DNA from: Caprella mutica | Lineage: Eukaryota > Arthropoda > Malacostraca > Amphipoda > Caprellidae | Assembly: GCA_947561585.1 (NCBI GenBank) | Contig: CANNZV010000940.1 | Coordinates: forward strand, 278,919 to 342,918 | DNA: 64,000 bases | Direction of reading: 5' to 3' | In this document: positions 33,914 to 45,520 of the stretch, piece by piece | Layout: each line of letters begins with the position of its first letter | How positions within the stretch are numbered: position 1 is the stretch's first letter | Translations under genes and position numbers: made by a program | The notes under the pieces: generated by a model | Told to the model about the DNA's origin: nothing | The model's input: only the letters and a program-made list of their open reading frames with translations | The model's database searches: none

Positions 33914-35145
33914 TGTTGATGTGTGTTTTATTAATTAGTCTAATTCTTTTACCTCTAATTCAAACTTACAATAATGTATTTAAATGTACTTAAACTAAGT
34001 AAATTTAACAATTATGAATAAATGTGTTAATGGTAAACTTTAGAATTATTATCCTAGTTATATGTGTAGCGTCTAGTGTACATTTTTTTGTGGTTAATAA
34101 CAAATTCGAATAGATAACCACGGAATTAATCCGACAATAACATGAACAAGAGACAAAGATGGCTATTGTTTCTGAATTTCTTTGAGGTTTTATAATAGTA
34201 TTAAATGTGAATGTTAATATTACAACAATAACATATGTTTGTAAGGTACAAGGTATTTCTATTTATTTATTAGGATGTAGGTATTTATATTTGTTCGATT
34301 GATTTTTTCAAAGGCTCAAAATATTCTTTTAGTTTTATACCTGATTCCGATAAAAAACTTTCTTTTTATTGTGTTTGAACATATTCATCCATATCTATAC
34401 ATAATTTTACATACTGCAGTGATTTCGAATGCGGAAGTATATACCAGGATATACACTCGTAACTATATATGAAGATTAAAGAAGAGACGTTTGACAGCTA
34501 TCTAATATTTTCCAAAGCTTAACACCGCGTGATGTTACAAACAATAACGTGAAAGATTTTGTTAATATGTAAATCTGACCATAATCCGATAGGAACGGAA
34601 AAGTACTAGTAAATGATTGATGAGTTTGGGGTAACAAGTTAAGAAGGTAAATGTTAATTACAATGTGAACAGTGGATTATATGACTGTAGATTGGGTAAC
34701 TCCACATGCATATTGTATTTGTAAACATCCCAGCAAACCTTCGCCTTGTATGATTTGAGACGTCTAGTAATACGAAATATGGATTAAATAACACGTTTTG
34801 TAGTCGTAACACAATAATTTTGCCAAAGAGTCCAAAATGTTCAAGACTTGGAGTTGACGTGATCGAGGTAGTGACGGCTGTCTGCGACGTAATTATTCAT
34901 TAAAATGATATATTCTTAACCGCATAATTAATTATCACTTTATATTAATTATTTTACTAGAAAAAAACATCCACATCTTACTGCATTATAGAATACAATA
35001 ATATCCCAATAATGAAATAAATCTAAATATCTACTTCATCTGACAATTTGAAACTTCATTGATATTGAAATTAAGTTAATAATTTATATTTTATTCAACC
35101 TACCAATACTGAGAATTAATTAAAATGAGAACTACTCAATGTACA
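33914..35145. other. AT-rich arm segment
   Basis: No supported gene. A moderately GC-rich stretch at 34,690-34,905 has no continuous frame. Mirror about 48,030-49,250. Confidence 0.5.
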
Positions 35146-35318
35146 TACTTTTCATGTTCATACTTTTCATGTTCATACTTTTCATGTTCATACTTTTCAT
35201 GTTCATACTTTTCATGTTCATACTTTTCATGTTCAAACTTTTCATGTTCATACTTTTCATGTTCAAACTTTTCATGTTCATACTTTTCATGTTCATACTT
35301 TCCATGTACATAATTTTC
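35146..35318. repeat. 15-bp minisatellite, about 11 copies
   Basis: The unit tacttttcatgttca is repeated with few variants. Because 15 is divisible by 3, all frames stay open, producing spurious FSCSY or NMKSM proteins. The right-arm array (47,758-48,028) has about 18 units. Confidence 0.95.
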
Positions 35319-35530
35319 ATGTACACACTCTTCAAATTTGCACTTTTAATTCTCACTTTTAACCCTGTATATAATTGTGATACAAGTTAATTATCATTGG
35401 GTCAAACAATATTCCATTATAGAACTAATTACAACTGAAACAAAGGAATTTTTAGTTTTAATGATGGGATGTATAGATTTGCTTTACTTCATCCAACTAG
35501 CTGTTGAATATTAGAGATTGTTTTTTTCAG

Positions 35531-35736
35531 TGCAACTCTCAAATCGTGCTGTACATCCAGTTTGATGGAAAGAAAAGTGGAAACTCACTTTCAAATCCAC
35601 GATACCAGAACTTATCTTTATATACCAACTAAAATAGAAATTAAATTCTTCTTACGTGTCCGGAAACCTGAAACATCGGATAACTTGGAGCTTATCAAAC
35701 TTATTTTACAGTGCACAAAATTGCATTATTTTCATT
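35531..35736 (+). CDS. Possible exon of an unrecognised gene, left arm
   Basis: A pyrimidine tract and acceptor (tttttttcag) precede an open stretch reading ATLKSCCTSSL, then THFQIHDTRTYLYIP and KFFLRVRKPETSDNLELI. It ends at a possible donor (cattgtaac). The two arms encode the same residues across the predicted exon, with differences only beyond the donor. No partner exon and no family were recognised. Confidence 0.3.
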
Positions 35737-36535
35737 GTAACATTTATAAAAATAAAGTATCAAGCCAATTACTCACTTATACTCTGTGAGAGCTCAGTTA
35801 AGGTTCAATTTTAATAATTTTAATTCATTAGCTCTTTCATCACAGTTCAAGACCTGATTCTGGTAGCAAGTACTGAACACAGCTAACACTGCATGTATTC
35901 TCTTAGTCAACACTCTCAAAACAATATTATTATATTCCAATTAATAGACAATAATATTTTTAAGGAGTAACAATTTATAAATATTAGAGTCATACTTATT
36001 TAATATTTCTGTCACCACCCATTCCATTTTAATTTCAATATAATTTGCAAAAAATTAGCGTTCACTAAAATCCATAGCAGATTTCAAATTAATAAAACTC
36101 TTCAGTTATTCAAGTCATTGAGGTAATATTACCTATATTATTATCAGGATTCTACACTTGGAAGTTTTCTTAATTAAGTTGTAGAAATATTAATACCTAA
36201 TGTAAGTTCATTATCAATTAATAATATATATAGAACTTTACTGGGTGAGATGATGAAGACTTTTGTCAACAATTCATCAAGAATCAAAAATGTTGTATAT
36301 GGATAACGTTAATTAAACATATTTTCACAGTAAAATACTAGTAACAAGTGTAATTGAATATAACCGGGCACTAGAACGGAAAGAAAAGTTTGAAAATTCA
36401 TCATTAAAATATTATATCACCAATTTGAATAATTGATTTTGAATGGAGAAATTTGGATCTTTAAATGTAAATAATTAATAATTAATCGTATAAAAGTATT
36501 ATGCATATTTTCTCACTATCATTTAAGTTAAGAGG
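35737..36535. other. AT-rich arm segment
   Basis: Nothing recognisable was found on either strand. Mirror about 46,540-47,340. Confidence 0.5.
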
Positions 36536-36540
36536 CCTGA

Positions 36541-36645
36541 TAAGAATTGTCCGGGTGTTAATTGTCCGGGGGTGGTAATTGTCCGGGATTGTTAATTATC
36601 CGGGGGTAGAAATTGTCCGGGGGTGGCAATTCACCGGTTCCGCAA
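36541..36645. repeat. Array of attgtccgggggtgg words
   Basis: Five to six units of 15-22 bp (aattgtccgggggtgg and variants), ending in caattcaccggttccgc. The mirror is at about 46,440-46,535. Confidence 0.88.
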
Positions 36646-37555
36646 ATTCCATAGTAATTCATAATATTATTTTGCTGCCCCGATCAATATGATTTTTTAT
36701 GAAAAATATTACAATTATATAATTTTCTTCAAATCGATTTTAGAGCAATCATTTTACTATTATTATTATTTGGAAGATTTGGCATAACTCTAACCCTTCA
36801 TTTTAAATTGTACTGATCTCGAGTTTAACAGCATTTCACAATATTTTAAATTGACAATAATTCGAATTAACATAAAATATATGTAAATTTTCAAATATTT
36901 CAGTTATCTACCTAATTTTCTGTACAAGTTCTTTATTAAATATTATACGAATGATACTATGCGCATTAAATTTCTCTTAATGTGTTTCTATTGTTTAATT
37001 TCCGGTCATAAGATTAAAATTCGTTCACAGAATAGGTTTATATTAGGCCTAAATTCAATATGAGATGAAAAAATAAGCCACATATGAATATATAAATATA
37101 TCAATTTTCAATATAATTATTTTCTCATTCAGATTACTAAATAAAAAATCAAATCAATAAGAGGATTAAGTTTAACATTTGATTTTAATGAATAATTTCG
37201 AGCAACGTTTTGGAACACTCTCTTACCAAACAGGATGTACATTGTTCTTGTGGTTGAGGTAAGACGTTAAAGCCTCTTTACCTTATTTCGAACATCTCCG
37301 TACTGTACAAGCCGTTAGTAATTCTGAGGACCATACATTTCGAATGTACATCTCAACAAGTGAAGTTTATGCTGTCTCTTGGAGTCTCCAAGAATTGTGA
37401 TATTGAGTCAAAAAGCTATGGAGGATAACAAAGATACGAACATGAGTTTTAATATACTATTTTTTTTTCGTTAGTTTAAATTCTTATATGAAAGTAGTTA
37501 CTGATTATACTCTTTTAGGAAGTCTTTTGTAATTTCTATAACAGAGTTGTACGGT
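36646..37555. other. AT-rich interior between two word arrays
   Basis: No frame. It may be the inside of a non-autonomous element bounded by the two arrays, but the arrays use different words and inverted ends were not seen. Confidence 0.4.
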
Positions 37556-37557
37556 AC

Positions 37558-37705
37558 AAGGACAGAATACCTACGGACAAAATGCCTAGGGACAAAATGC
37601 CTACAGACAAAATGCCTAACGGACAGAATGCCCAACGGACAGAATGCCCAACGGACATAAGGCCTAAGGGACAAAATTCTTAATGGACAAAATGCCTAAT
37701 TTACA
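37558..37705. repeat. Array of ggacaaaatgcctag words
   Basis: About nine units of 14-16 bp (ggacaaaatgcctag, ggacagaatgcccaac). The mirror (45,338-45,520) carries additional units. Confidence 0.88.
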
Positions 37706-38925
37706 AAATATATGGATAAAGAAAATAGAAATTGTAAAATAATGACGTAAAAGGATGTTGCAAAGTGAATAAGAGAATTAACTCAATATTTAAATAAATG
37801 GGCAGAATAGAAAACATTGAAGTGATATCTGTAATGGATTAAATATTGGTAAATAATGAACATAATACATTATATAGTATTGCCATAATGCAATAAGTGA
37901 ACATTAATTAATGTAAAACATAAGAAAAAAATGTATAATACGTCAAAATTACATCTCATAAAGAATACTGTATTTTTTCCATCGGAACTTCTAATACTAT
38001 AAGGGTAGTTGAATAAGACTACCCTTATTCAAGTAAATATCGGCGGCATTTTTTTTTTGTAACCAGAGTAGTTAATTGCATGTCAGAACTAACTTATATA
38101 GACATTGTTATAATCGCTCTAAAATTAATCTTCCTACATCCTGTCCATTTTTATTGGATATCATAATCATCTTCTTTTATCATTTTTTTTTAAAGATATC
38201 TATAATCATCAATTTCATACCAGAACTAACTTATATAAATATTGTAATTACTTAAGGGGACCGACTCCGTAAAAAATTGAAAATTTAGCAAATATTTTTT
38301 TATTGCTTAAATAGCTTCTTTAGAGAAAAAGATTAGCTTTGCTTTTAAGAAACTATTCGCTTGTAAGGGGTTACCATGAACTAAAATAAAAGACTACCAA
38401 CAAACAATCTAAACCTCTAAACGGCAAGGATATAAATATCATTTAGAAAGATAGAATATATTTATTAGAATGCTACATAATTGTGGTAGCATGTTATAAT
38501 GTTAAAGTAATTCCCCAATGTAGCAGGTCTCTCGGCGTTACTGCTCTATCCCCGTGATGACTGAGATACCTGAAATTTAAGAAAGGAATTCAAATATCCA
38601 GTCATTTAATAATTTACATACCGCACAGGATTTACAATCCTAGCCTTTTAAATATTGGCTTTAACTTTTAAATAATAAAAAAAAATAAAAAAAATGATGT
38701 ATAATCATAATTCCCTTATAATAACCGAGAATCCAATTCTATTATATACTAATTTTAATCAGATTTTAATTATGTTTAATGAGATTAATTTAGAGGGTTA
38801 AAGAGTTCTTTATATCTTTATGGATGAGGAAAAGTAAAGAAAATGAATCCTTAACACTTACATCGTTTGATATTGTATGTCCTGCATGGAAAACACTTCC
38901 ATAGTGCTATCTCAGTAGTTGGTCA
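37706..38925. other. AT-rich arm segment
   Basis: No supported gene. Short GC-richer words (ctcggcgttactgctctatc) lie near 38,530. Mirror about 44,120-45,337. Confidence 0.5.
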
Positions 38926-39366
38926 GTTTTAGGGTTTCGCCCGTGGCCAGTTCATCGCAACTCGGGCATGACATCTCTCTCACTCCATGTTCAAAATATG
39001 GGCCTCCATTAGAGGTCTCATATTGCGATCGTTAGTTAAAGTCCCGCATTCAAATATAGTGGATTAAACCCTAGCTAGGTAAGCACTTTGATGAGCTGAA
39101 GATAGGAATGACATATGGAGACTGATAGCCGTTTAAATATTCACAGTAGGAGGAGGAGATGACCACTGACTTTTAGCCCCAAACATTCCACAATCACAGG
39201 TGCGAAATAAGATGTTGCCAGATTTCTGCAGGTAAAACAGGGGAAAACAGAGGACGGCGAATCCACTCATCGCTCGATAACTCATTGTAATGGTCAAGGA
39301 TTCATATGAATTAATATTGAAATCAAGCAAGAATGGATTCGCGGTCAGTTAAGGAATTATAATATA
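38926..39366. other. GC-richer segment at the inner end of the left arm
   Basis: This block is clearly less AT-rich than its surroundings and runs to the palindrome boundary. On the minus strand it contains a 65-codon frame with MSYRAMSGFAVLCFP and FRTCDCGMFGAK. The other arm (43,718-43,915) differs at one residue. No family recognised; it could be a gene remnant or an unidentified repeat. Confidence 0.4.
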
Positions 39367-39545
39367 TACTCCCCTAACAAAAACAAATGTTCGACGTAAG
39401 AAAAAATGAAATCGAACATTTGTTCATCCAAAAATTAAAATAAATCAATAATACCCTATTTTAGAGAGGTTTAATGTATAATATTAAATAAATTCTGAAA
39501 AACATCAAACAAGAACATATTTACAGTAGAACAATTATATACAAT
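39367..39545. other. Left edge of the inner spacer
   Basis: AT-rich, no frame; probably trailing sequence of the BEL/Pao fragment or its target. Confidence 0.4.
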
Positions 39546-40142
39546 TTATACGGCACCATCATCTTGGCACCGCTTGATCATCTGACGACATTTGATGGCA
39601 GATTTTCGCTGGGATGGTTTTCTAGGTTTGGGCGAAGAATTAGCTTCTGTACAATCAGATGAAGCTCCATTCAGTGGAATCAGCGAAGAAACGTGTCTCT
39701 CTAGTTTCTCACGTGTAGCTCCCTTCAACAGCTGCGCCGAGGTAACCTCTCCCATGTCGTTCACCATGACGCTTTCGACAATAGCAAGTGGGTAGCTTGA
39801 CTCTTTAAGGAATGGTTCTTGTATCAGAACCAAATCTCCACACTCTACGTTAGTGTATTTTACTGGTTCAAATCTTTTCTTCATATTGGAAGACTGATAT
39901 GCTAATGTGGCGAGGAATTCATGATAAAGCTTTTGAAGTTTTTCACGTGTCCTGCGCAAATTATTGTAGTCTTCCGCAAGATCAGGATTCGCGTTAAATG
40001 GTGACCAGTCTGGATCTCTTGAATCGCGCTGAAGTTCCGGAATTATATTAAGAGATACTAAGTTGTACCCTTTGACGAGCAACTCGGGTGTGATTGGCTC
40101 TGGTATAAAATCCAGATTGCTACTGTCACGAAGAGCCTCCCT
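39546..40142 (-). pseudogene. pol: BEL/Pao integrase C-terminal domain
   Basis: The frame continues directly from the integrase core after an in-frame TAA (40,143-40,145). It reads ALRDSSNLDFIPEPITP, then a helical RREKLQKLYHEFLATL-like stretch, and then a small barrel-like domain with YTNVECGDLVLIQEP and SAQLLKGATREKLERHVSSL. This matches the conserved C-terminal domain found after BEL/Pao integrases, thought to bind DNA. It ends near 39,546 with a basic tail. Confidence 0.88.
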
Positions 40143-41957
40143 TTAAGCTACTGGTCTTCTATTTACCAAGTGACACGCTTGCGCTACGAAGAACTCGAAC
40201 TGAAAATAGTCCAGAACCATTTGACCAACAGAGCTGCTTAGTAGTCTCTTCACTAGCTTTACCATTATTTCAATGAGTCCTCCAAGCTCTTTCCTTCCCT
40301 TAGGAAATTGTTCAAAGGTCATCTTTTTAATGGAATTTTTCATCAAGTACTCTACGGAGTCTTTGTCGCTCAAGAATTGAGCGACTATGTTAGCTCCTGC
40401 ACGAAGCTGCGACCCCATATCAGATATGATGAGTTCAGGAATGCCGTAGTCATAGATGTGAAGCTGCAAGGATCTCAGGAAACATTGAACTGAAAGATCA
40501 AGAGAAATTTTAATATTGACAGCTCTACACCATAAGCAACTTATAATTAAAAGGTAAACTTTTGTTTTGCTACCATTTATATAGACATAATAAGGTCCAC
40601 AATAGTCAATGAAGATATTCCTGAAGGGAATTACAGATGGGTCAGATCTAAAGCTCCTGTAAGAGTTTTGGTTAATCTTGAAAGGCTTATTGTTCTGTTT
40701 TCGACAAACTATACAATTCCTCAATACTATTTTCACAACTGAATATACCTGCGGAATCCAAATAGTCTTTCTTAACTCTGTTAGTACTGAGTACACACCT
40801 GAATGACCAATCTTAGTGTGTATATCAAAGACTATCTTTCGAGCTAGATCACTGTGCTTAGATAACAAGATAGGGAAGCCAAACTTATTACCCCTCCAGC
40901 CTTTAAATTTAGCTTTGACTCTCAAAATACCTTCCTGGTCCAAGAATACATTCAATTGGCTAATTATTGGAGGAGCATCTCTTAATAATTTCCTGTTGGA
41001 AAGAAGATAATTAAATACTTCAGGGAAATGACGCCACTGGTCTACGGCAATACATTTCCTGTAAGCCTCTTTACGAAGCTCTGTTTCATTCCTAATATTT
41101 AAGGTTTGATAAGCTTCCCCATTCTTGGCTTTTAATCTTAACTTCAGTTGATTTATGAACTTGAGACACAGATAATGAACATTGACCAACTGCCCGAAAT
41201 TCGATACCCTATCAGAATCAACAATTTCATGTTCCATCTTATCAGTTGCAATCAACTCACTTGTAATATTGTAAACAACTTCACAGTGTACAGAATTAGG
41301 ATTCGGCACAATTACCGTAGGGTGCTGATCATCATGCGAGTCTACAAAGTCTACATTCAAACCCGAATGAAAATTTGTTTCTAATAACTGTTTGCTAGAT
41401 ACTACGCGAGTCATGAAGTCAGCCGGGTTATCAACGCCCGAGCAAAATCTAAATTCTATTTCATGAGATTTGCATTCGACGCCGATTTTACGAAGTTTGT
41501 TTTTTACGAAAACAGATAGCTTGTTTGTTTTAGAATACTTAGAGTGAAAATTTTGAATCCAATTGAGACAAACATGACTATCAGTAAACAACTTCAACTT
41601 AGTTATCTTAATAGGACTGACAGTTTTATTACTACTAAGTTCTTTGTACATGTCAATTGCAGTCTCCACACCCATAAGTATTGCAACCAATTCAAGACAT
41701 GGAATAGATCTGTTTTCCAAGTTCTTCCCAACTATCTTATTTTTAGCTGCAAGGAAATTCATTTTGTCAGATTCATTATTCAACAGATAAAGCACCACAC
41801 CACATAAATCTTTAGAACTATCCGTACATACAATCAATTGATAGGAGTCTGTTTCATTACCTACAAAACGTTCAATTTCAAATGGTTGGGCTTTATTGAC
41901 TTGATTGCAAATATTTCGCCACTCATTCAACTCTTCAACTGACAATTTTGATCCCAT
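40143..41957 (-). pseudogene. pol: BEL/Pao RNase H and integrase core
   Basis: A 604-codon frame. RNase H is seen with D46 in VCTDSSKDLCG, E89 in CLELVAILMG, D126 in LFTDSHVCLNWI and SGVDNPADFMTR (about 173-184). The integrase zinc site has H380, H385, C415 and C418 (IVFDIHTKIGHSG, RNCIVC). The integrase catalytic triad is visible as D451 in FIDYCG, D513 in IISDMGSQL and E563 in GGLIEIMV. The frame is offset from the RT frame upstream (overlap 41,927-41,957) by a small indel and ends at a nonsense TAA, after which the same frame goes on. Confidence 0.93.
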
Positions 41958-43057
41958 TTTAGGTCTTTTTTACACTGTAATAAATGAAGAAACAACCTAG
42001 CGCGGTTCAAAACTGGACCGGTAATGTTGAAAACGTCGTAATTAGTGGCGTAAGTTGATAAGACTTTCCGTTTAGTGTCGCATTCCACATCCAAGTAACA
42101 TTTATCCGCAAACAAATTGTCACTTTCTACATTCCAATTGAGTCCCAATAATTTAGTCACAACATCAGGGGATTCATTACATTCTAGTTTAATTAACTCA
42201 TTTACTTTCTTATCATTGGATACAAACTTCTGTAATGGAAATGAGTAAGACCCAAATATGTCTCTTATCTGTCTAAAAGCCCATAATAATTGGTCTGAAT
42301 TAGGTGCTCCTACAGCCCCATTATCCATATACATTCTATGGTAAATAGAAGTTTTTAAATCTCTTAAATCCTGTGGATCATTTTCCCCATCTACAATTAA
42401 CATGATATACAGGGCAATCATTAACAAAGCTGGACTACATGGTAAACCAAAGGGAACCCGTGAACACTTATACGCGACAATTTCAAAATTATCCGCATTA
42501 ACATCTTTATACCATAACAAACATAGTTTCAACTGATCGTCTGGTTTTAAACCTAACTGCAAAAAAGCCTTGACAATATCAAAAACCAATAGTTTAGCAT
42601 CGAACCTCAAATTAACTAATGCAGTGGTAATCTTTTTATTCAAATTTGGTCCAGGATAAATAGCTTTGTTATGAGAAATGGGTTCACCTTTTAAGGGCTT
42701 CTGAGCTAAGTTAGCTAGATAAACCACACGACATTTTGTGGTACCATTATTCATTTTAAATACAGGCATGTGAGATAGAAATTTAATATCATTTCCATGT
42801 AGCAATTCTTTGAAATTTTCAATTTCTACAATGACTCCTGCATCAATTTGATCTTTAAATACATTATCAACCATTGCAAGACGAGATGGATTCTTTTTTA
42901 ACTTACTCAAATTTGACTTCAAAATATTTTGAGCTAAATTGTAATTGCTATTCATCAAATCAGATGTACTTCCATTCCACAAAATAGGCATGATTATCCG
43001 CCCTTCATTATCACGTGAATGATTATCAATTGCAAAATTAGTTAACTCTCTATTCAA
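41927..43057 (-). pseudogene. pol: BEL/Pao reverse transcriptase with YMDN active site
   Basis: A 376-codon frame containing the BEL/Pao RT. It has MPVFKMNNGTTKCRVVY (97-113), the catalytic Asp in VFDIVKAFLQLGL (D160), VPFGLPCSPALL (201-212) and RMYMDNGAVG (241-250), where the usual YxDD is YMDN. It then runs through LLGLNWN and the thumb-like end (LNRARLFLHLL). The frame opens after an in-frame TAG at 43,058-43,060 rather than at a true start. Reverse transcription is the family function; this copy lies in a broken polyprotein. Confidence 0.93.
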
Positions 43058-43380
43058 CTAATCATTCTCCATCTCAGTCTCGGAGTCAATATAATTCAAA
43101 TATTTATAGCATTTCTCATTCAAAATATCACTCGAACAATCTGCTATCATAGATTTTGCAGCATCTTTAGCATTCTCGAACGTAATTTCACTCACCTCAG
43201 TTGCAGCAGAAAAAACTTGCACTTCGACCTCATCACCCGGTGATGCCTGATGATGTACAAGGTTCGGTGACATGCAGTTCCTTCTGTTCGGTGTTAAGTG
43301 GTATCACCTCTTTGTGCAAATGTTCACCCAACCGCAATGCCGTATCTTCAAAATTGACGGAGATTTATAACGTTCAATAC
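43058..43380 (-). pseudogene. pol: BEL/Pao linker upstream of RT
   Basis: The stretch reading EVSEITFENAKDAAKSMI then KCYKYLNYIDSE is in the same frame as the RT and is separated from it by a single TAG. It corresponds to the region between protease and RT. No protease, gag or LTR is identifiable further upstream, so the element is truncated at its 5' side. Confidence 0.7.
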
Positions 43381-43681
43381 AGTAATTTATAAGTTTTCAG
43401 AACAGGTAATAAAAGCCAAACAATGTTTTTTTTGTTTGTTTTTTGTCTGACACTGAATCCCCTTGGGCTGTCAGAGCTTTCTGTCAGGGATCTCTGTCAG
43501 GGCTCTCTGTCAGCTGGGTACTTCAGGCATATAACCGACAATAATTCTTTGCTATAGCAAAAATAAAACATAAACAACTATTTTTATAAGAGCTAAATTC
43601 GAAAAGAGATAAAGGTAAAAAAAAACGCTACCTATAGTATTAATATTTGACACAGACAATCTTACCATATAATTGAAGCTG
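43381..43681. other. Right edge of the inner spacer with a short ctgtcag repeat
   Basis: Four ctgtcag words spaced about 15 bases apart lie at about 43,467-43,515. The rest is AT-rich. No frame. Confidence 0.5.
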
Positions 43682-44120
43682 TATATTATAATTCCTTAAC
43701 TGACCGCGAATCCATTATTGCTTGATTTCAATATTAATTCATATGAATCCTTGACCATTACAATGAGTTATCGAGCGATGAGTGGATTCGCCGTCCTCTG
43801 TTTTCCCCTGTTTTACCTGCAGAAATCTGGCAACATCTTATTTCGCACCTGTGATTGTGGAATGTTTGGGGCTAAAATTCAGTGGTCATCTCCTCCTCCT
43901 ACTGTGAATATTTAAACGGCTATCAGTCTCCATATGTCATTCCTATCTTCAGCTCATCAAAGTGCTTACCTAGCTAGGGTTTAATCCACTATATTTGAAT
44001 GCGGGACTTTAACTAACGATTGCGATATGAGACCTCTAATGGAGACCCATATTTTGAACATAGAGTGAGAGAGATGTCATGCCCGAGTTGCGATGAACTG
44101 GCCACGGGCGAAACCCTAAA
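43682..44120. other. GC-richer segment at the inner end of the right arm
   Basis: Mirror of 38,926-39,366, with the same 65-codon frame on the plus strand (43,718-43,915). Confidence 0.4.
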
Positions 44121-45337
44121 ACTGACCAACTACTGAGATAGCACTATGGAAGTGTTTTCCATGCAGGACCTACAATATCAAACGATGTAAGTGTTAAGGA
44201 TTCATTTTCTTTACTTTTCTTCATCCATAAAGATATAAAGAACTCTTTACCTCTAAATTAATCTCATTAAACATAATTAAAATCTGATTAAAATTAGTAT
44301 ATAATAGAATTGGATTCTCGGTTATTATAAGGGAATTATGATTGTACATCATTTTTTTTATTTTTTTATTATTTAAAAGTCAAAGCCAATATTTAAAAGG
44401 CTAGGATTGTAAATCCTGTGCGGTATGTAAATTATTAAATGACTGGATATTTGAATTCCTTTCTTAAATTTCAGGTATCTCAGTCATCACGGGGATAGAG
44501 CAGTAACGCCGAGAGACCTGCTACATTGGGGAATTACTTTAACATTATAACATGCTACCACAATTATGTAGCATTCTAATAAATATATTCTATCTTTCTA
44601 AATGATATTTATATCCTTGCCGTTTAGAGGTTTAGATTGTTTGTTGGTAGTCTTTTATTTTAGTTCATGGTAACCCCTTACAAGCGAATAGTTTCTTAAA
44701 AGCAAAGCTAATCTTTTTCTCTAAAGAAGCTATTTAAGCAATAAAAAAATATTTGCTAAATTTTCAACTTTTTACGGAGTCGGTCCCCTTAAGTAATTAC
44801 AATATTTATATAAGTTAGTTCTGGTATGAAATTGATGATTATAGATATCTTTAAAAAAAAATGATAAAAGAAGATGATTATGATATCCAATAAAAATGGA
44901 CAGGATGTAGGAAGATTAATTTTAGAGCGATTATAACAATGTCTATATAAGTTAGTTCTGACATGCAATTAACTACTCTGGTTACAAAAAAAAAAAAATG
45001 CCGCCGATACTTGTCTTATTCAACTACCCTTATAGTATTAGAAGTTCCGATGGAAAAAATACAGTATTCTTTATGAGATGTAATTTTGACGTATTATACA
45101 TTTTTTTCTTATGTTTTACATTAATTAATGTTCAATTATTGCATTATGGCAATACTATATAATGTATTATGTTCATTATTTACCAATATTTAATCCATTA
45201 CAGATATCACTTCAATGTTTTCTATTCTGCCCATTTATTTAAATATTGAGTTAATTCTCTTATTCACTTTGCAACATCCTTTTACGTCATTATTTTACAA
45301 TTTCTATTTTCTTTATCCATATATTTTGTAAATTAGG
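44121..45337. other. AT-rich right-arm segment
   Basis: Mirror of 37,706-38,925; no supported gene. Confidence 0.5.
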
Positions 45338-45520
45338 CATTTTGTCCATTAAGAATTTTGTCCCTTAGGCCTTATGTCCGTTGGGCATTCTGTCCGTTGG
45401 GCATTCTGTCCGTTGGGCATTCTGTCCGTTAGGCATTTTGTCTGTAGGCATTTTGTCCCTAGGCATTTTGTCCCTAGGCATTTTGTCCCTAGGCATTTTG
45501 TCCGTAGGTATTCTGTCCTT
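45338..45520. repeat. Array of taggcattttgtccc words
   Basis: Mirror of 37,558-37,705, with two to three extra units of taggcattttgtccc. Confidence 0.88.

Larger units (their letters stand above)
18121..39366. repeat. Left arm of the giant palindrome
   Basis: Matched in reverse complement by 43,682 onward. Matching blocks keep order and spacing across more than 20 kb: the 62-codon exon, the hAT MITE, the Harbinger MITE, the minisatellites and the arm-end segment. In the exons compared base by base, 15 of 963 positions differ. The inner end is sharp: ggaattataatata is shared, and then the arms diverge. Confidence 0.97.

Noticed and set aside
35125..35390. Cys- or Met-rich small proteins (FSCSY, NMKSM repeats) on both strands, also at 47,688-48,043
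   Set aside because: The 15-bp unit keeps all frames open; these are translations of a minisatellite, with no start context or flanking coding sequence.
39546..43380. Endogenous retrovirus with an envelope gene
   Set aside because: Domain order and motifs are BEL/Pao, and no envelope-like frame with signal peptide or membrane segment is present.
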